DNA of 43,234 nt, from the NCBI GenBank assembly GCA_029057985.1, contig JAIDYR010000036.1:1-43234 (forward strand), read 5' to 3'. The position numbers were made by a program, and so were the translations under genes. Shown in pieces: positions 16,326-25,328 of the stretch; position 1 is the stretch's first letter, and the number at the start of each line of letters is the position of its first letter. Source of the stretch: Muribaculaceae bacterium (GTDB lineage: Bacteria; Bacteroidota; Bacteroidia; Bacteroidales; Muribaculaceae). Below the pieces are notes generated by a model. That model was not told the origin of the DNA. It searched no databases and saw nothing but the letters and a program-made list of their open reading frames with translations.

Positions 16326-17750
16326 ATGCCTAAATTATATATATTTGCTATTGGCGGCACAGGATCTCGCGTACTTAGAGCCCTTACAATGCTTATGGCC
16401 TCAGGAGTCAAAATCAATACTTCTGAGATTGTGCCGATAATCATCGATCCGGATGTCGCATGCGGAGACAAGACTGATACTGTCAACTTGATGAATCAAT
16501 ATTCCAGACTCTATGATACTCAAGCACAAGATGGCAATCGTAAAGTAGAAGCTTTCAGCACTAAGATTACCAATCTGGGATTCCCTACAGATTACGTAAT
16601 GCCTATGGGAGGAAAGACAAATTCGTCATTTGGTGACTATATGCAATTCGGATCACTTTCAGACGAAAACAGAGCCTTAGTCAATATGCTGTTTTCAGAT
16701 GAAAATCAACAGACAGACATGACCATCGGTTTTACGGGCAATCCGAATATTGGAAGTGTCGTACTCAATCAGTTTTCAGAATCTGAAGAGTTTACACTAT
16801 TTGGCAACTCATTCGCTCCCGGAGATAAGATTTTCATAGTAAGTTCTATATTTGGAGGAACAGGAGCAAGTGGATTTCCACTCTTGCTAAAGAATTTGCG
16901 CCACATAAATCCGTCCCAACAGATTCCTAACGCTGCAGCAATTCAAAATGCGGAGATTGGTGCTATTACAGTCCTTCCGTATTTTAATGTCGAGAGCGAT
17001 AATAAATCTGTCATCAGCTCAGATACCTTTATTTCAAAAACAAAATCTGCTCTCTCTTATTATGAAAATAACTTAAATGGACTTAATGTCCTATATTATA
17101 TCGGAGATCGGGAGAGAGGGCAACAGGAAAATAATGAAGGAGGAGCTGAGCAGAGAAATGAAGCCCACTTCATTGAATTAGCAGCAGCCTTAGCTATAGT
17201 TGACTTCGCGAATCATAGCTATCCTACTTCTCAAACTACATGCTATAAAGAATTCGGAATACAAGACAATATCAACGATATCACTCTACGGAATCTCGGT
17301 AGTGTCACCTATACGCAGCTTGCCCGCCCACTTACAGAATTTACTCTATTCAGTAAATACTTTCATGAGAAACTTCCGGAATCCATGAGCCAGCAATGGA
17401 TTTCTGATTATTCCACTTTAATCGGCAGTCCGATTTATGACGATATCTCCCAACTTACATCCTCGTTCATAAGATGGGAAAGGGAGATGGAAAGTAATCA
17501 TCACGCAAGAAGATTTACCCCTTTCATACTGGATCGGCGGCCTTCTGATGTTTTTGGCCTCGCAAAAGGTATCCCCACTGCGTCTGCATTTGGAGTATCT
17601 GCAAGCAACTGGGATTTATTCAATCATTATCTTAATAAAGGTGAGCAATCAAGACTTGCAAATCAACATGGTAAAAATTCCGAAGGAAAGTTTTTAGCCC
17701 ATCTTCTCCTCGGCACACAAAAAGTAGTATCTAAAAAAATCAAATTCTAA
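16326..17750 (+). CDS. Cluster A tubulin-like protein (Tubulin_2 type)
   Basis: 474 residues. The N-terminal FAIGGTGSRVLRAL (Gly-rich loop, residues ~8-14) starts a Rossmann-like nucleotide-binding fold. IIIDPD lies at the second strand. SSIFGGTGASGFP (~175-187) corresponds to the tubulin/FtsZ signature GGGTGTG. It is similar at all three places to the protein at 37511-39175. Bacterial Tubulin_2 proteins are predicted to bind GTP and may polymerise, but their function is not established. There is no membrane segment. The stop overlaps the next ATG by one base (TAATG), implying coupled translation with the actin-like partner. Confidence 0.75.
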   Translation: MPKLYIFAIGGTGSRVLRALTMLMASGVKINTSEIVPIIIDPDVACGDKTDTVNLMNQYSRLYDTQAQDGNRKVEAFSTKITNLGFPTDYVMPMGGKTNSSFGDYMQFGSLSDENRALVNMLFSDENQQTDMTIGFTGNPNIGSVVLNQFSESEEFTLFGNSFAPGDKIFIVSSIFGGTGASGFPLLLKNLRHINPSQQIPNAAAIQNAEIGAITVLPYFNVESDNKSVISSDTFISKTKSALSYYENNLNGLNVLYYIGDRERGQQENNEGGAEQRNEAHFIELAAALAIVDFANHSYPTSQTTCYKEFGIQDNINDITLRNLGSVTYTQLARPLTEFTLFSKYFHEKLPESMSQQWISDYSTLIGSPIYDDISQLTSSFIRWEREMESNHHARRFTPFILDRRPSDVFGLAKGIPTASAFGVSASNWDLFNHYLNKGEQSRLANQHGKNSEGKFLAHLLLGTQKVVSKKIKF

Positions 17751-20700
17751 TGCCCAGCGTATTCAGACTCCATAAATCCGGTGTAGACTCCATTCTGGGT
17801 TGGGGGAATTCAAATCAATATAATTCCAATATTATCCATAGCATTATGGATCCGGCCGGAGCTACCTCCTCTAAAGAAATTACCTCCATACCAAGTCCTT
17901 TTGCCAGAATGGATCTTGTCAGGGAGGCGTTTGCCTTTGTCAACAGGACCGGAATAGACGGCGATACAATTCATCACAAGATGGTGTCGCATGCTATCGA
18001 TATCGCTCAGATATTCTTCAATTTCAACAACTTCAAAGAGTCAGGTCTCATTGATATTATCAAATGGGATAAGAGTGAAATCCAGAATCTGATCAATAGT
18101 AATAATCCTCGACATGCATTATTAGGTCAATCTTATGATCTATTCTTAAATGCTGATTCTCGTCAATTTAATTTTGACGATATGAATGGATTGTACATGC
18201 TTCGATATATCGGTCCAAATGCACCTAATCAATTTACCATTATAGGATCTACTTCGCCTGCAAGTCTTTTCTATACGTCGGCCAATTCCCACCCGTATCT
18301 GAGAGGTAAAATAATCTTTGGCAATCATCAGGCATTAGATGATTCTGACTTCCTTTCCCTCAAGGATAGACATGATGAAGACTTCATCGCATGGTTCTAC
18401 GCTCTAAAGAATGCTATCCCAAATTTCTCGGTAAGATTTCCTGATATCGATAAATATCTGAATCTTAATTTCGGATTGTTATCCCATACCCTGCAGAACC
18501 GTATCAATGCAATGGATGATAGGACTTTTCAGAGTGAGTTCTTACCATTGGAGGTACAAGCCGGAATTCCGGTTGAGATTCTGGGCACTCAATTGACTAT
18601 CAATGGGCCGATTGATATAAGTAAGAATAGTGACTTTGCTATTCAATCACTGAAAGTTGGGGAAAATCGTCCACTGGTATTACCCTCCGATACATTCGCA
18701 CGCCCCTGGATTTATACTACATCTCCATGGACTCATTCTACTGAAGTGCCTGTCAATCCCGGACCTATAGATAATCGTATTCTTCCTGCCGATGGGACAA
18801 AATATCCATATCTGACAATGACTGATTTTCTGGAAGATACTCTTATCATGACAGAAAGTTGCTATAATTCAGAGGATTTCTTTGATGGGAATCTAAACGA
18901 TCGCACAGGAGGAGAACATTCTTTTCTTTTACCAGTAAAACGCACATACTTCGAATATTTTGGAGTAGAAGACCTAAAAAGAGATCTTACAATCATCTGC
19001 GATGAGAGTCCCGGTGGGGGCCTTAGAGTAAAAGTTAGTCTTAAGATTCCGGTAAAAAAAGGATATATTGCTTTTGAGAGAATCTATTTGTCTGACAGTG
19101 CGATACTAAATCCAAAGAATGGCACCATAAAGACTGAGGATTTCGCAATAGTCTTCTATCCCAAAACCATTTTTCCGGCAAATTTAAATCCTGACTATGT
19201 AGTCGGAATTATATCGAAGAGTAATGATTGGAATCCCAGATTCCAATGCTTCTCTAACGAAGCCAAAACGATATTGCCGACTTTAGGCCCTATTGACCGT
19301 AATATGGATGCCGCCGGAAATCGTGTCAATAATGTGGTTCCAAGAATGCCTATGGCTACTTTTGACCAAAATTTTGAAGGCATCGACATATCATCTGATT
19401 CGCTTCATGGTATAGCCATACCTATATGGAGTGGCGTAGCCGGAGGGTCAGTCTTTGAATTTGCGGTAGATTTCGGCACGTCTAATACTCATGTTGAATA
19501 TCGCAAAGATGGCTCGAGTATCTCCAATCCGCTCGATATTCAAGTTGACCATCAACAACTGGCTCTTTATACCGAGGATGCGATTATGGATCCTACTTAT
19601 ATCCTTGCATGTCGTAATACTTGCATCCCCATTAATTTAGGAATAGAGGGAGGAATTCAATTCCCGATGAGAACGTTGCTTTCTTATAAGAAATCGACTA
19701 ATTGGTCTACTCCAACCGCACCATATCTAACCGGTAACCTCCACTTCTATTTCGGAGAAATCGGCCAAGCTGACTATAATGATGTAAAATCTAACTTGAA
19801 ATGGTCAAATGATGTGCATATTACTGCAATGATTGAATGCTATCTCAGTAGCCTGATGGTCATTATGCGTAATAAAGTCATCATGGAGGGAGGCGACCCG
19901 AGTCAGACAAAAATTAGATGGTTCTATCCGACCAGTATGCCCGCAGCTACAGTAGCAAACATTTCTAATATCTGGGCAAGACTATATCGAAAATATTTCG
20001 GAGATGATTTGACAAATCTGACTGAACTCCCCGAATCGATCGCTCCTTACCAATACTATCAGAACACGTATGGCGCCGGAATCGATGTATTGACAGTCGA
20101 TATCGGAGGAGGTACTTCCGACGCCTTTATAGTTGATTCCAACGGAGACCCGGCCTTTATCACATCTTTCCGCTTTGCCGCAAATTCTCTCCTCGGCGAC
20201 GGCTTAATCTCCAATGGCTTGGCCAACAATGGATTTGTCGCAAAGTATCGTCCGATTTTTGATCAGATACTTCAGGCAAATTCCAATCATGCATTGATTA
20301 CTCGATTAAATCAAGTAGCTTCCACGGGCAATTCTGCTGATTTCCTATCGATGTTATTTAGTCTGAAATCAAATTCCGATGTAATAGCAGGAAAATATCA
20401 GGATAAAGTAGATTTCCTTAATATGCTGCAAAATTCGGCAGGAGCAAAGACTTTGATCTTGATATTCTATACTGCTATAATCTACCATCTGGCCACATTT
20501 ATCAAGGCAAAACGTGAGGCCGGGGCAAATGTTCAAGAACCTGCCATTCTTGCATTTAGCGGGAATGGATCAAAACTTCTTCAGACGCTTGGTGTAAATA
20601 CCAACGTTGGGCGCCAGATGCTCGAGACTTATACAAAGGTTCTCTTCGAGAAAGTCAATGGCCGGGGATACCCTCATTCCAAATGTACTATTGTAATTGA

Positions 20701-21124
20701 CTCTGAGCATCCAAAAGAATCGACCTGCAAAGGAGGACTTCTCGCCTCGCGCATTCCTGATTTGCCTGAAATTCAAGAGATGACAGATTCTCTGTTAGGC
20801 ACCTCTCCCAATACGTTTATCAATGAGCGTAAATATAAAGACCTGACCTCCCAAGATTGGGATGGTCTGAAGAGCAATATAGAAGATTTCACACGCATCT
20901 TCTTTGAATTAGCCAAAGAACAAAAGATCACATCAAATTTCGGCACCGTAAGCATGCAAGAACTTGAAAAAAATCGTAAGATTTTTCTCCAGGATCCGAA
21001 ACTTCGGGCCAGTAATGCTCTAATCCTGCAAAAACTACTGAACTCATCTCAGCCGATAGAAGATACTCTCTTCTTCTATCCTGTCACAGAGATGCTAAAT
21101 ACACTTGCAAAGAATCTCTTATGA
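17750..21124 (+). CDS. Cluster A giant actin/Hsp70-fold ATPase
   Basis: 1124 residues. Residues 1 to ~560 form a family-specific region (SPFARMDLVREAF near residue 45, shared with cluster B as IPTAFARVDLFKTAL). The actin-fold ATPase begins at ~569 with the phosphate-1 loop VDFGTSNTHVEY. Phosphate-2 is TVDIGGGTSDAF (~783) and the adenosine loop is ILAFSGNGSKLL (~940). All three are intact, so ATP hydrolysis is likely. No substrate-binding Hsp70 C-terminal domain is seen; ~180 mostly helical residues follow. The closest known relatives are the SrfB-like/Hsp70-like proteins found with Tubulin_2. Translation is coupled to both neighbours (1-bp and 4-bp overlaps). Confidence 0.75.
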   Translation: MPSVFRLHKSGVDSILGWGNSNQYNSNIIHSIMDPAGATSSKEITSIPSPFARMDLVREAFAFVNRTGIDGDTIHHKMVSHAIDIAQIFFNFNNFKESGLIDIIKWDKSEIQNLINSNNPRHALLGQSYDLFLNADSRQFNFDDMNGLYMLRYIGPNAPNQFTIIGSTSPASLFYTSANSHPYLRGKIIFGNHQALDDSDFLSLKDRHDEDFIAWFYALKNAIPNFSVRFPDIDKYLNLNFGLLSHTLQNRINAMDDRTFQSEFLPLEVQAGIPVEILGTQLTINGPIDISKNSDFAIQSLKVGENRPLVLPSDTFARPWIYTTSPWTHSTEVPVNPGPIDNRILPADGTKYPYLTMTDFLEDTLIMTESCYNSEDFFDGNLNDRTGGEHSFLLPVKRTYFEYFGVEDLKRDLTIICDESPGGGLRVKVSLKIPVKKGYIAFERIYLSDSAILNPKNGTIKTEDFAIVFYPKTIFPANLNPDYVVGIISKSNDWNPRFQCFSNEAKTILPTLGPIDRNMDAAGNRVNNVVPRMPMATFDQNFEGIDISSDSLHGIAIPIWSGVAGGSVFEFAVDFGTSNTHVEYRKDGSSISNPLDIQVDHQQLALYTEDAIMDPTYILACRNTCIPINLGIEGGIQFPMRTLLSYKKSTNWSTPTAPYLTGNLHFYFGEIGQADYNDVKSNLKWSNDVHITAMIECYLSSLMVIMRNKVIMEGGDPSQTKIRWFYPTSMPAATVANISNIWARLYRKYFGDDLTNLTELPESIAPYQYYQNTYGAGIDVLTVDIGGGTSDAFIVDSNGDPAFITSFRFAANSLLGDGLISNGLANNGFVAKYRPIFDQILQANSNHALITRLNQVASTGNSADFLSMLFSLKSNSDVIAGKYQDKVDFLNMLQNSAGAKTLILIFYTAIIYHLATFIKAKREAGANVQEPAILAFSGNGSKLLQTLGVNTNVGRQMLETYTKVLFEKVNGRGYPHSKCTIVIDSEHPKESTCKGGLLASRIPDLPEIQEMTDSLLGTSPNTFINERKYKDLTSQDWDGLKSNIEDFTRIFFELAKEQKITSNFGTVSMQELEKNRKIFLQDPKLRASNALILQKLLNSSQPIEDTLFFYPVTEMLNTLAKNLL

Positions 21125-22215
21125 GCAAATCAGTCCAAACTATAGTACTTCTTCTGACAATCCTTCTTTCCGGAGGATTGTCAGAATCTTTCGCTGCTGA
21201 TTATAATGATTCCCTCAAACATAAACTGCAGTTTATTCGCGGACATCAATCCCAAATAAAGGAACTCTTGAATGTAACGGATCAAGATCTGGGTAAAAAA
21301 TTCGAATCGGCTTTTAATGAATATTTCACCGATGAGTATCAAGACGATGATGTAGAAATACCGGACTCCATTGAACATTTTATCGTTCAGACATACGAAG
21401 CTATCACAATAGAGAATGGCGATATTACCGCTGTAAATGATTCTATATTTGACATGGCAATACAGAACATTGATCAGCATACACCTCTTGATAATGAGAA
21501 ACATAAAGCCTATCCTAACTTATATAATGATCTGAAATATAAACTTGACAATTTAGAATCTGAATTTATGACATTACAATGGTGGGTCGACGTCCTATAT
21601 ATTATTTTTGTTGCCTTCTCCATATTCTTGATAATTTATCTTATATCCAGACTGCGTCGTCTTAAAAACTATTGTAAAAATCTGGAGCAATATATAGATC
21701 AACTCAGGGCATCTTCCGATCGAAGATTTTATGAACTTACTGAGTCTATTCAAACCAAGTCTCCATCTTATGCGAAAGCCCCTACAATAACGTTGACCCA
21801 AAGTCCTACGCCTGAATCGACGATGCCTGCCGAGTCAAAATCAGAACGATCCTCAAGAGTAAGAACAGATACTACGGGGCAATCTGATTATGTGACTGAA
21901 TTTGCAAGTTTAGGCAAAAATTCTCAATATGGAGAATTTGACAAAATTTCAGCTGAACCAAGTCAAGAGAAGATCTATGTCATTACATCAATCCGCGGAA
22001 GTAATATAGGAGACTTCTCAATTAATCCTCATATTAGTAGCGAATTCAGAAAAGAGATTGTGCAAAATCGAAATCTTTATCTTCCTTCCAATTTCGTCAG
22101 TATTCAAGCAATCAATCCGACTCCAACTTCTTTTAAGGAAGTTAAACGCGGAAAAGTAAAAAAGGAAGATGGGAAATGGAAAGTTACGGATCGCCTTGTT
22201 ATTGACTTAACTTAG
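21121..22215 (+). CDS. Cluster A membrane protein with periplasmic, coiled-coil and shared C-terminal domains
   Basis: 364 residues. A signal peptide (1-25) is followed by an acidic periplasmic domain (~27-150), one transmembrane helix (~155-177, VDVLYIIFVAFSIFLIIYLI), a coiled-coil (~180-215), a Ser/Thr/Pro-rich linker and a C-terminal domain (~285-364). That domain has an NRN-(x)2-LP core and ends KWKVTDRLVIDL. The same pattern closes the next protein (NRNIML ... QWIITSKAKIKL), so the two share a domain I cannot name. It may link a periplasmic sensor to the cytosolic tubulin/actin machine. It overlaps the upstream gene by 4 bp. Confidence 0.65.
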   Translation: MSKSVQTIVLLLTILLSGGLSESFAADYNDSLKHKLQFIRGHQSQIKELLNVTDQDLGKKFESAFNEYFTDEYQDDDVEIPDSIEHFIVQTYEAITIENGDITAVNDSIFDMAIQNIDQHTPLDNEKHKAYPNLYNDLKYKLDNLESEFMTLQWWVDVLYIIFVAFSIFLIIYLISRLRRLKNYCKNLEQYIDQLRASSDRRFYELTESIQTKSPSYAKAPTITLTQSPTPESTMPAESKSERSSRVRTDTTGQSDYVTEFASLGKNSQYGEFDKISAEPSQEKIYVITSIRGSNIGDFSINPHISSEFRKEIVQNRNLYLPSNFVSIQAINPTPTSFKEVKRGKVKKEDGKWKVTDRLVIDLT

Positions 22216-22221
22216 CAATCT

Positions 22222-23013
22222 ATGAACTGTCAAAATGATAAGAAATCTTCACGGATAACTCTCACTCTAAAGAAGTATATAGAATTATTCGTGAGGATTA
22301 TTAAATCCATCTCTCATTTCTTTGGAGTCGTTATAATTGACAAAGGGATGAGAAAAATAGTGGAACTTTACGACATCCATTCTGCGTCCGGCCAACATCC
22401 TGATCAAACTCATAAAAGATTTATACATAATACTTCTTCAGAGGGTATTTCTGAGGAAAAAGAACCGATGAATCTACAAGATTGCTTACAGAATAAGATT
22501 GCCGAAATTCAGCAAATCAAGAATGATTTCATGCAGCTTAAAATCGAAAAAGACTTAGTAGATTCCAAATGTGCGGAATTGGAAAGGCAATTGTTTTTAG
22601 ATAATAACCATATCAATAATCTCAACGATTCTATCAGTGAACTTACGCAAGAAAATGACAGTCTAAAGGCAAGATGTATGCCTGCTTCAAAGATTCCTGC
22701 AATGATATATTATGGGACAGGTGATTCTACGGGAAAAACTATAAGAAAAATTTCTACTGAAAAATCTTCTCAAATTCTATATAAACTAATTACTCATCCG
22801 GGAAATACCAGTAAGGCAAATTTCTATCCAATCAAGAATGACAACTTAGTCGAAGTCATCTCAAATCGCAATATAATGCTGGGGGCGTGCGAAATTATTT
22901 CTATCGATTCAAATGCCAACGACATAGAGACTATAGAATATGGCCGAGCTATATTTTCTGATAATCAATGGATAATCACATCTAAAGCTAAAATTAAACT
23001 TATAACAGTATGA
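22222..23013 (+). CDS. Cluster A coiled-coil protein with the same C-terminal domain
   Basis: 263 residues. The N-terminus (15-50) is amphipathic or weakly hydrophobic and may associate with membrane. A heptad-rich coiled coil spans ~85-152 (LQDCLQNKIAEIQQIKND onward). The last ~95 residues repeat the domain of the previous protein (FYPIKNDNLVEVISNRN, then EYGRAIF and WIITSKAKI). There is no known family. The pairing suggests a heteromer in which one subunit crosses the membrane and the other does not. Its stop overlaps the MotA-like gene's ATG by 4 bp. Confidence 0.6.
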   Translation: MNCQNDKKSSRITLTLKKYIELFVRIIKSISHFFGVVIIDKGMRKIVELYDIHSASGQHPDQTHKRFIHNTSSEGISEEKEPMNLQDCLQNKIAEIQQIKNDFMQLKIEKDLVDSKCAELERQLFLDNNHINNLNDSISELTQENDSLKARCMPASKIPAMIYYGTGDSTGKTIRKISTEKSSQILYKLITHPGNTSKANFYPIKNDNLVEVISNRNIMLGACEIISIDSNANDIETIEYGRAIFSDNQWIITSKAKIKLITV

Positions 23014-24632
23014 GCAGTTTCATCCTTTGTCTTTTTGTGGTGACAATCATCTGTCTCCAAATATACCTCTTTAACCGTACAGGACGCCTTGTATCTCAAC
23101 TGAAAACAGTACTTTCAATGAGATTCACGACTATTTTGCTACGGGATGACTCTGATGACAAAGAGGTCACTATGATTAAATCTGCGCTGTCAAAATCGGA
23201 CAAAATCACTGAAACTATTGAATATTCTATTAATACGTATCTTCAGAAAAATAAAGGAGCTGTAAGTGATTTTAATCTTATTAAGGATATCGTCGAACGC
23301 AATTGCGACACTCTTGAATCTGAAATATCATCTCAAACGCCACTACCGCTCTATTTAGGCTTGATGGGAACTGTGCTTGGGATTATAATAGGCTTGGTGA
23401 CTATCGCCATAAGCGGAGGTTTTTCCAATATTCAGAATGTAATAGAAACTTTAATGGCAGACGTTGCAATCGCGATGGCTGCCAGTTTTGCCGGAATATT
23501 GTTTACGACCTGGACTCTATGGAAATCCAAAGAGTGTAAGGTAGTTGTAGAGAATAATAAAAATATATTCTATACTTGGATTCAAACTAACCTTCTCCCT
23601 GTCTTATCTCAAAGTGCGGTAAGCGCTATTACCCTATTACAGCAAAATCTTACACACTTCAATGATTCATTTACCGGAACTATTGAACGCCTGGAGGCAC
23701 GACTAAGTAATGTAGGAGATGTCTACGAGTCTCAAATTGAGATTCTGGACAAGATTGAAGCTATTGATGTCAAAAAAATGGCCATTGCAAATGTCAAGGT
23801 ACTGGGAGCATTGGACAGGTCAATGGGAAGTCTGGAGAGATTCTCGCAATATATGAGTGATGTCACTGATTATATAACTGCCGTAAAAGATTTAAATGAT
23901 AAAATTGATGACCATCTGGAACGCACTCATGCGCTCGAGACTATCTCTGAATTCTATCAGACTCAGATGCACGAAATAGAATTACGACAGGAAGGAATCA
24001 GGGCTGCCGTAGTAGCGGTTGATGATGTCATGAAATCTGCCTTAGCTACAATGCAAGCCAATGGAGAAGAGAGCATGAAAGTGATGCAAGAATCCTTCTC
24101 TTCCCAGATTGAGTCCATACAGAGCATAGTAGCATTACTGACAGAAAGATTGACAGCTCAAATTAATCAGATGCCTGAAATAGTTAAAAAACTTAATACC
24201 ATTTCTGAAATTCCCACTAAACTGGATAAACTCATTCATCGCATTGAAAAATCTAATTCACAAATCACAAAAGAATTATCTCGAAATTCCAAACCTATTG
24301 AAGGAATTTCAAACTTTGAGAATTATCAGAATGTATCCGGGTACTCCTCATCCAAGTCTGAAAACACAGGGATAAAATGGGGAATCCTGATTTCGCTCAT
24401 AGTAATAGCACTTATAGGAATTACCAATCTTTCCTATGATATTACATCAAAAACTTACGAATCCCCAAGTAGAGTTGATGAATCTCAGAGTCTTAACGAG
24501 ATCACTAACTCAGAAGATAATTTAGTAGCTACGAAAACTGATACGATAGCTGTGGATTCTATTACTAATGAACACTCAATTAACTCTAACCCGAACTCTC
24601 CAACGAAAAAGAATTTGCCTCACAGACCCTAA
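23010..24632 (+). CDS. MotA/TolQ/ExbB-type stator protein (ZorA-like)
   Basis: 540 residues. A first helix (1-20) is followed by a cytosolic stretch, then the paired helices of the MotA/ExbB domain: LPLYLGLMGTVLGIIIGLV (112-130) and VAIAMAASFAGILFTTWTLW (152-171). A long coiled-coil tail (~200-430) resembles the cytosolic tail of ZorA. Unusually, another hydrophobic helix lies at ~455-475 (GILISLIVIALIGITNLSY), followed by a Ser/Asn-rich tail. The family forms pentamers around two copies of the partner and uses the proton or sodium gradient for rotation. The OmpA/MotB-type partner is encoded 11 bp downstream. Confidence 0.8.
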   Translation: MSSFILCLFVVTIICLQIYLFNRTGRLVSQLKTVLSMRFTTILLRDDSDDKEVTMIKSALSKSDKITETIEYSINTYLQKNKGAVSDFNLIKDIVERNCDTLESEISSQTPLPLYLGLMGTVLGIIIGLVTIAISGGFSNIQNVIETLMADVAIAMAASFAGILFTTWTLWKSKECKVVVENNKNIFYTWIQTNLLPVLSQSAVSAITLLQQNLTHFNDSFTGTIERLEARLSNVGDVYESQIEILDKIEAIDVKKMAIANVKVLGALDRSMGSLERFSQYMSDVTDYITAVKDLNDKIDDHLERTHALETISEFYQTQMHEIELRQEGIRAAVVAVDDVMKSALATMQANGEESMKVMQESFSSQIESIQSIVALLTERLTAQINQMPEIVKKLNTISEIPTKLDKLIHRIEKSNSQITKELSRNSKPIEGISNFENYQNVSGYSSSKSENTGIKWGILISLIVIALIGITNLSYDITSKTYESPSRVDESQSLNEITNSEDNLVATKTDTIAVDSITNEHSINSNPNSPTKKNLPHRP

Positions 24633-24643
24633 ACATTGAATAA

Positions 24644-25300
24644 ATGAGTAAAAAACAGGAATCATACTTCTGGACCAGTTACTCTGATCTAATGACAAGT
24701 CTTTTCTTCGTAATGCTGGTGCTTTTTGTTTTGGCATGCGCAATGCTCAAGAATAAAATTGACGAAGTGGAGAAGCAAAAAGAAGCAACTGAAAAGGAAC
24801 TTGCCAAGATTAGAGAAATTGAGGAGAGTATCCAAGCTATAGATCCAAAATTTTTTGAATATAACTCAACTTATAAAAAGCATATTCTTAAAATTAACGT
24901 TCAATTTCAAAAAAGAAGTGCCGATATTTCCGATATACCGGATAGCAAACAGAAGGAATTAATAGCAGCCGGAAGATCTATCTCCAGATTTCTACAAAGA
25001 TCTTCTGAAGATGTCAAATATCTCCTTGTCATTGAAGGGCAGGCTTCAAATGACAACTACCCGTTAAATGACGAACTAAGTTACAATAGAGCCAACTCAT
25101 TGAAGCATTTATGGTCTCAAAATAATATTGATTTTGGGAATAAATGCGAGATTATAGTCTGCGGTAGTGGTAAAGAAGGTGTAATGCGCTCCCAACCTGA
25201 TAATGCGTCAAACGAAAAAAATCAACGATTTTTAATTCATATCATTCCCAAACCCGGAATTATTGAAAGAATTGAGAAATCTATAGACTCGAATAATTAA
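24644..25300 (+). CDS. MotB/OmpA-type stator partner (ZorB-like)
   Basis: 218 residues. A short cytosolic N-terminus is followed by FWTSYSDLMTSLFFVMLVLF, with Asp15 at the mouth of the single transmembrane helix: the ion-carrying Asp of MotB/ZorB proteins. Then come a coiled-coil plug (~37-65) and an OmpA-like peptidoglycan-binding domain (VIEGQASNDNY ... LSYNRANSLKHLW, ending CGSGKEG). With the upstream protein it should form an ion-driven inner-membrane motor anchored to the wall. Canonical Zorya also needs ZorC/D or ZorE, and neither is here. Confidence 0.85.
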   Translation: MSKKQESYFWTSYSDLMTSLFFVMLVLFVLACAMLKNKIDEVEKQKEATEKELAKIREIEESIQAIDPKFFEYNSTYKKHILKINVQFQKRSADISDIPDSKQKELIAAGRSISRFLQRSSEDVKYLLVIEGQASNDNYPLNDELSYNRANSLKHLWSQNNIDFGNKCEIIVCGSGKEGVMRSQPDNASNEKNQRFLIHIIPKPGIIERIEKSIDSNN

Positions 25301-25328
25301 AATCTTTATAAAAACGCATATTGAAAAA

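Noticed and set aside
16326-17750. FtsZ
   Set aside because: The Gly-rich loop differs (FGGTGAS rather than GGGTGTG) and the neighbours are not cell-division genes; it fits the Tubulin_2 group.
23010-25300. Canonical Zorya system
   Set aside because: Only ZorA/B-like proteins are seen; no ZorC, ZorD helicase or ZorE nuclease. The resemblance is structural and the pair may be another stator family.
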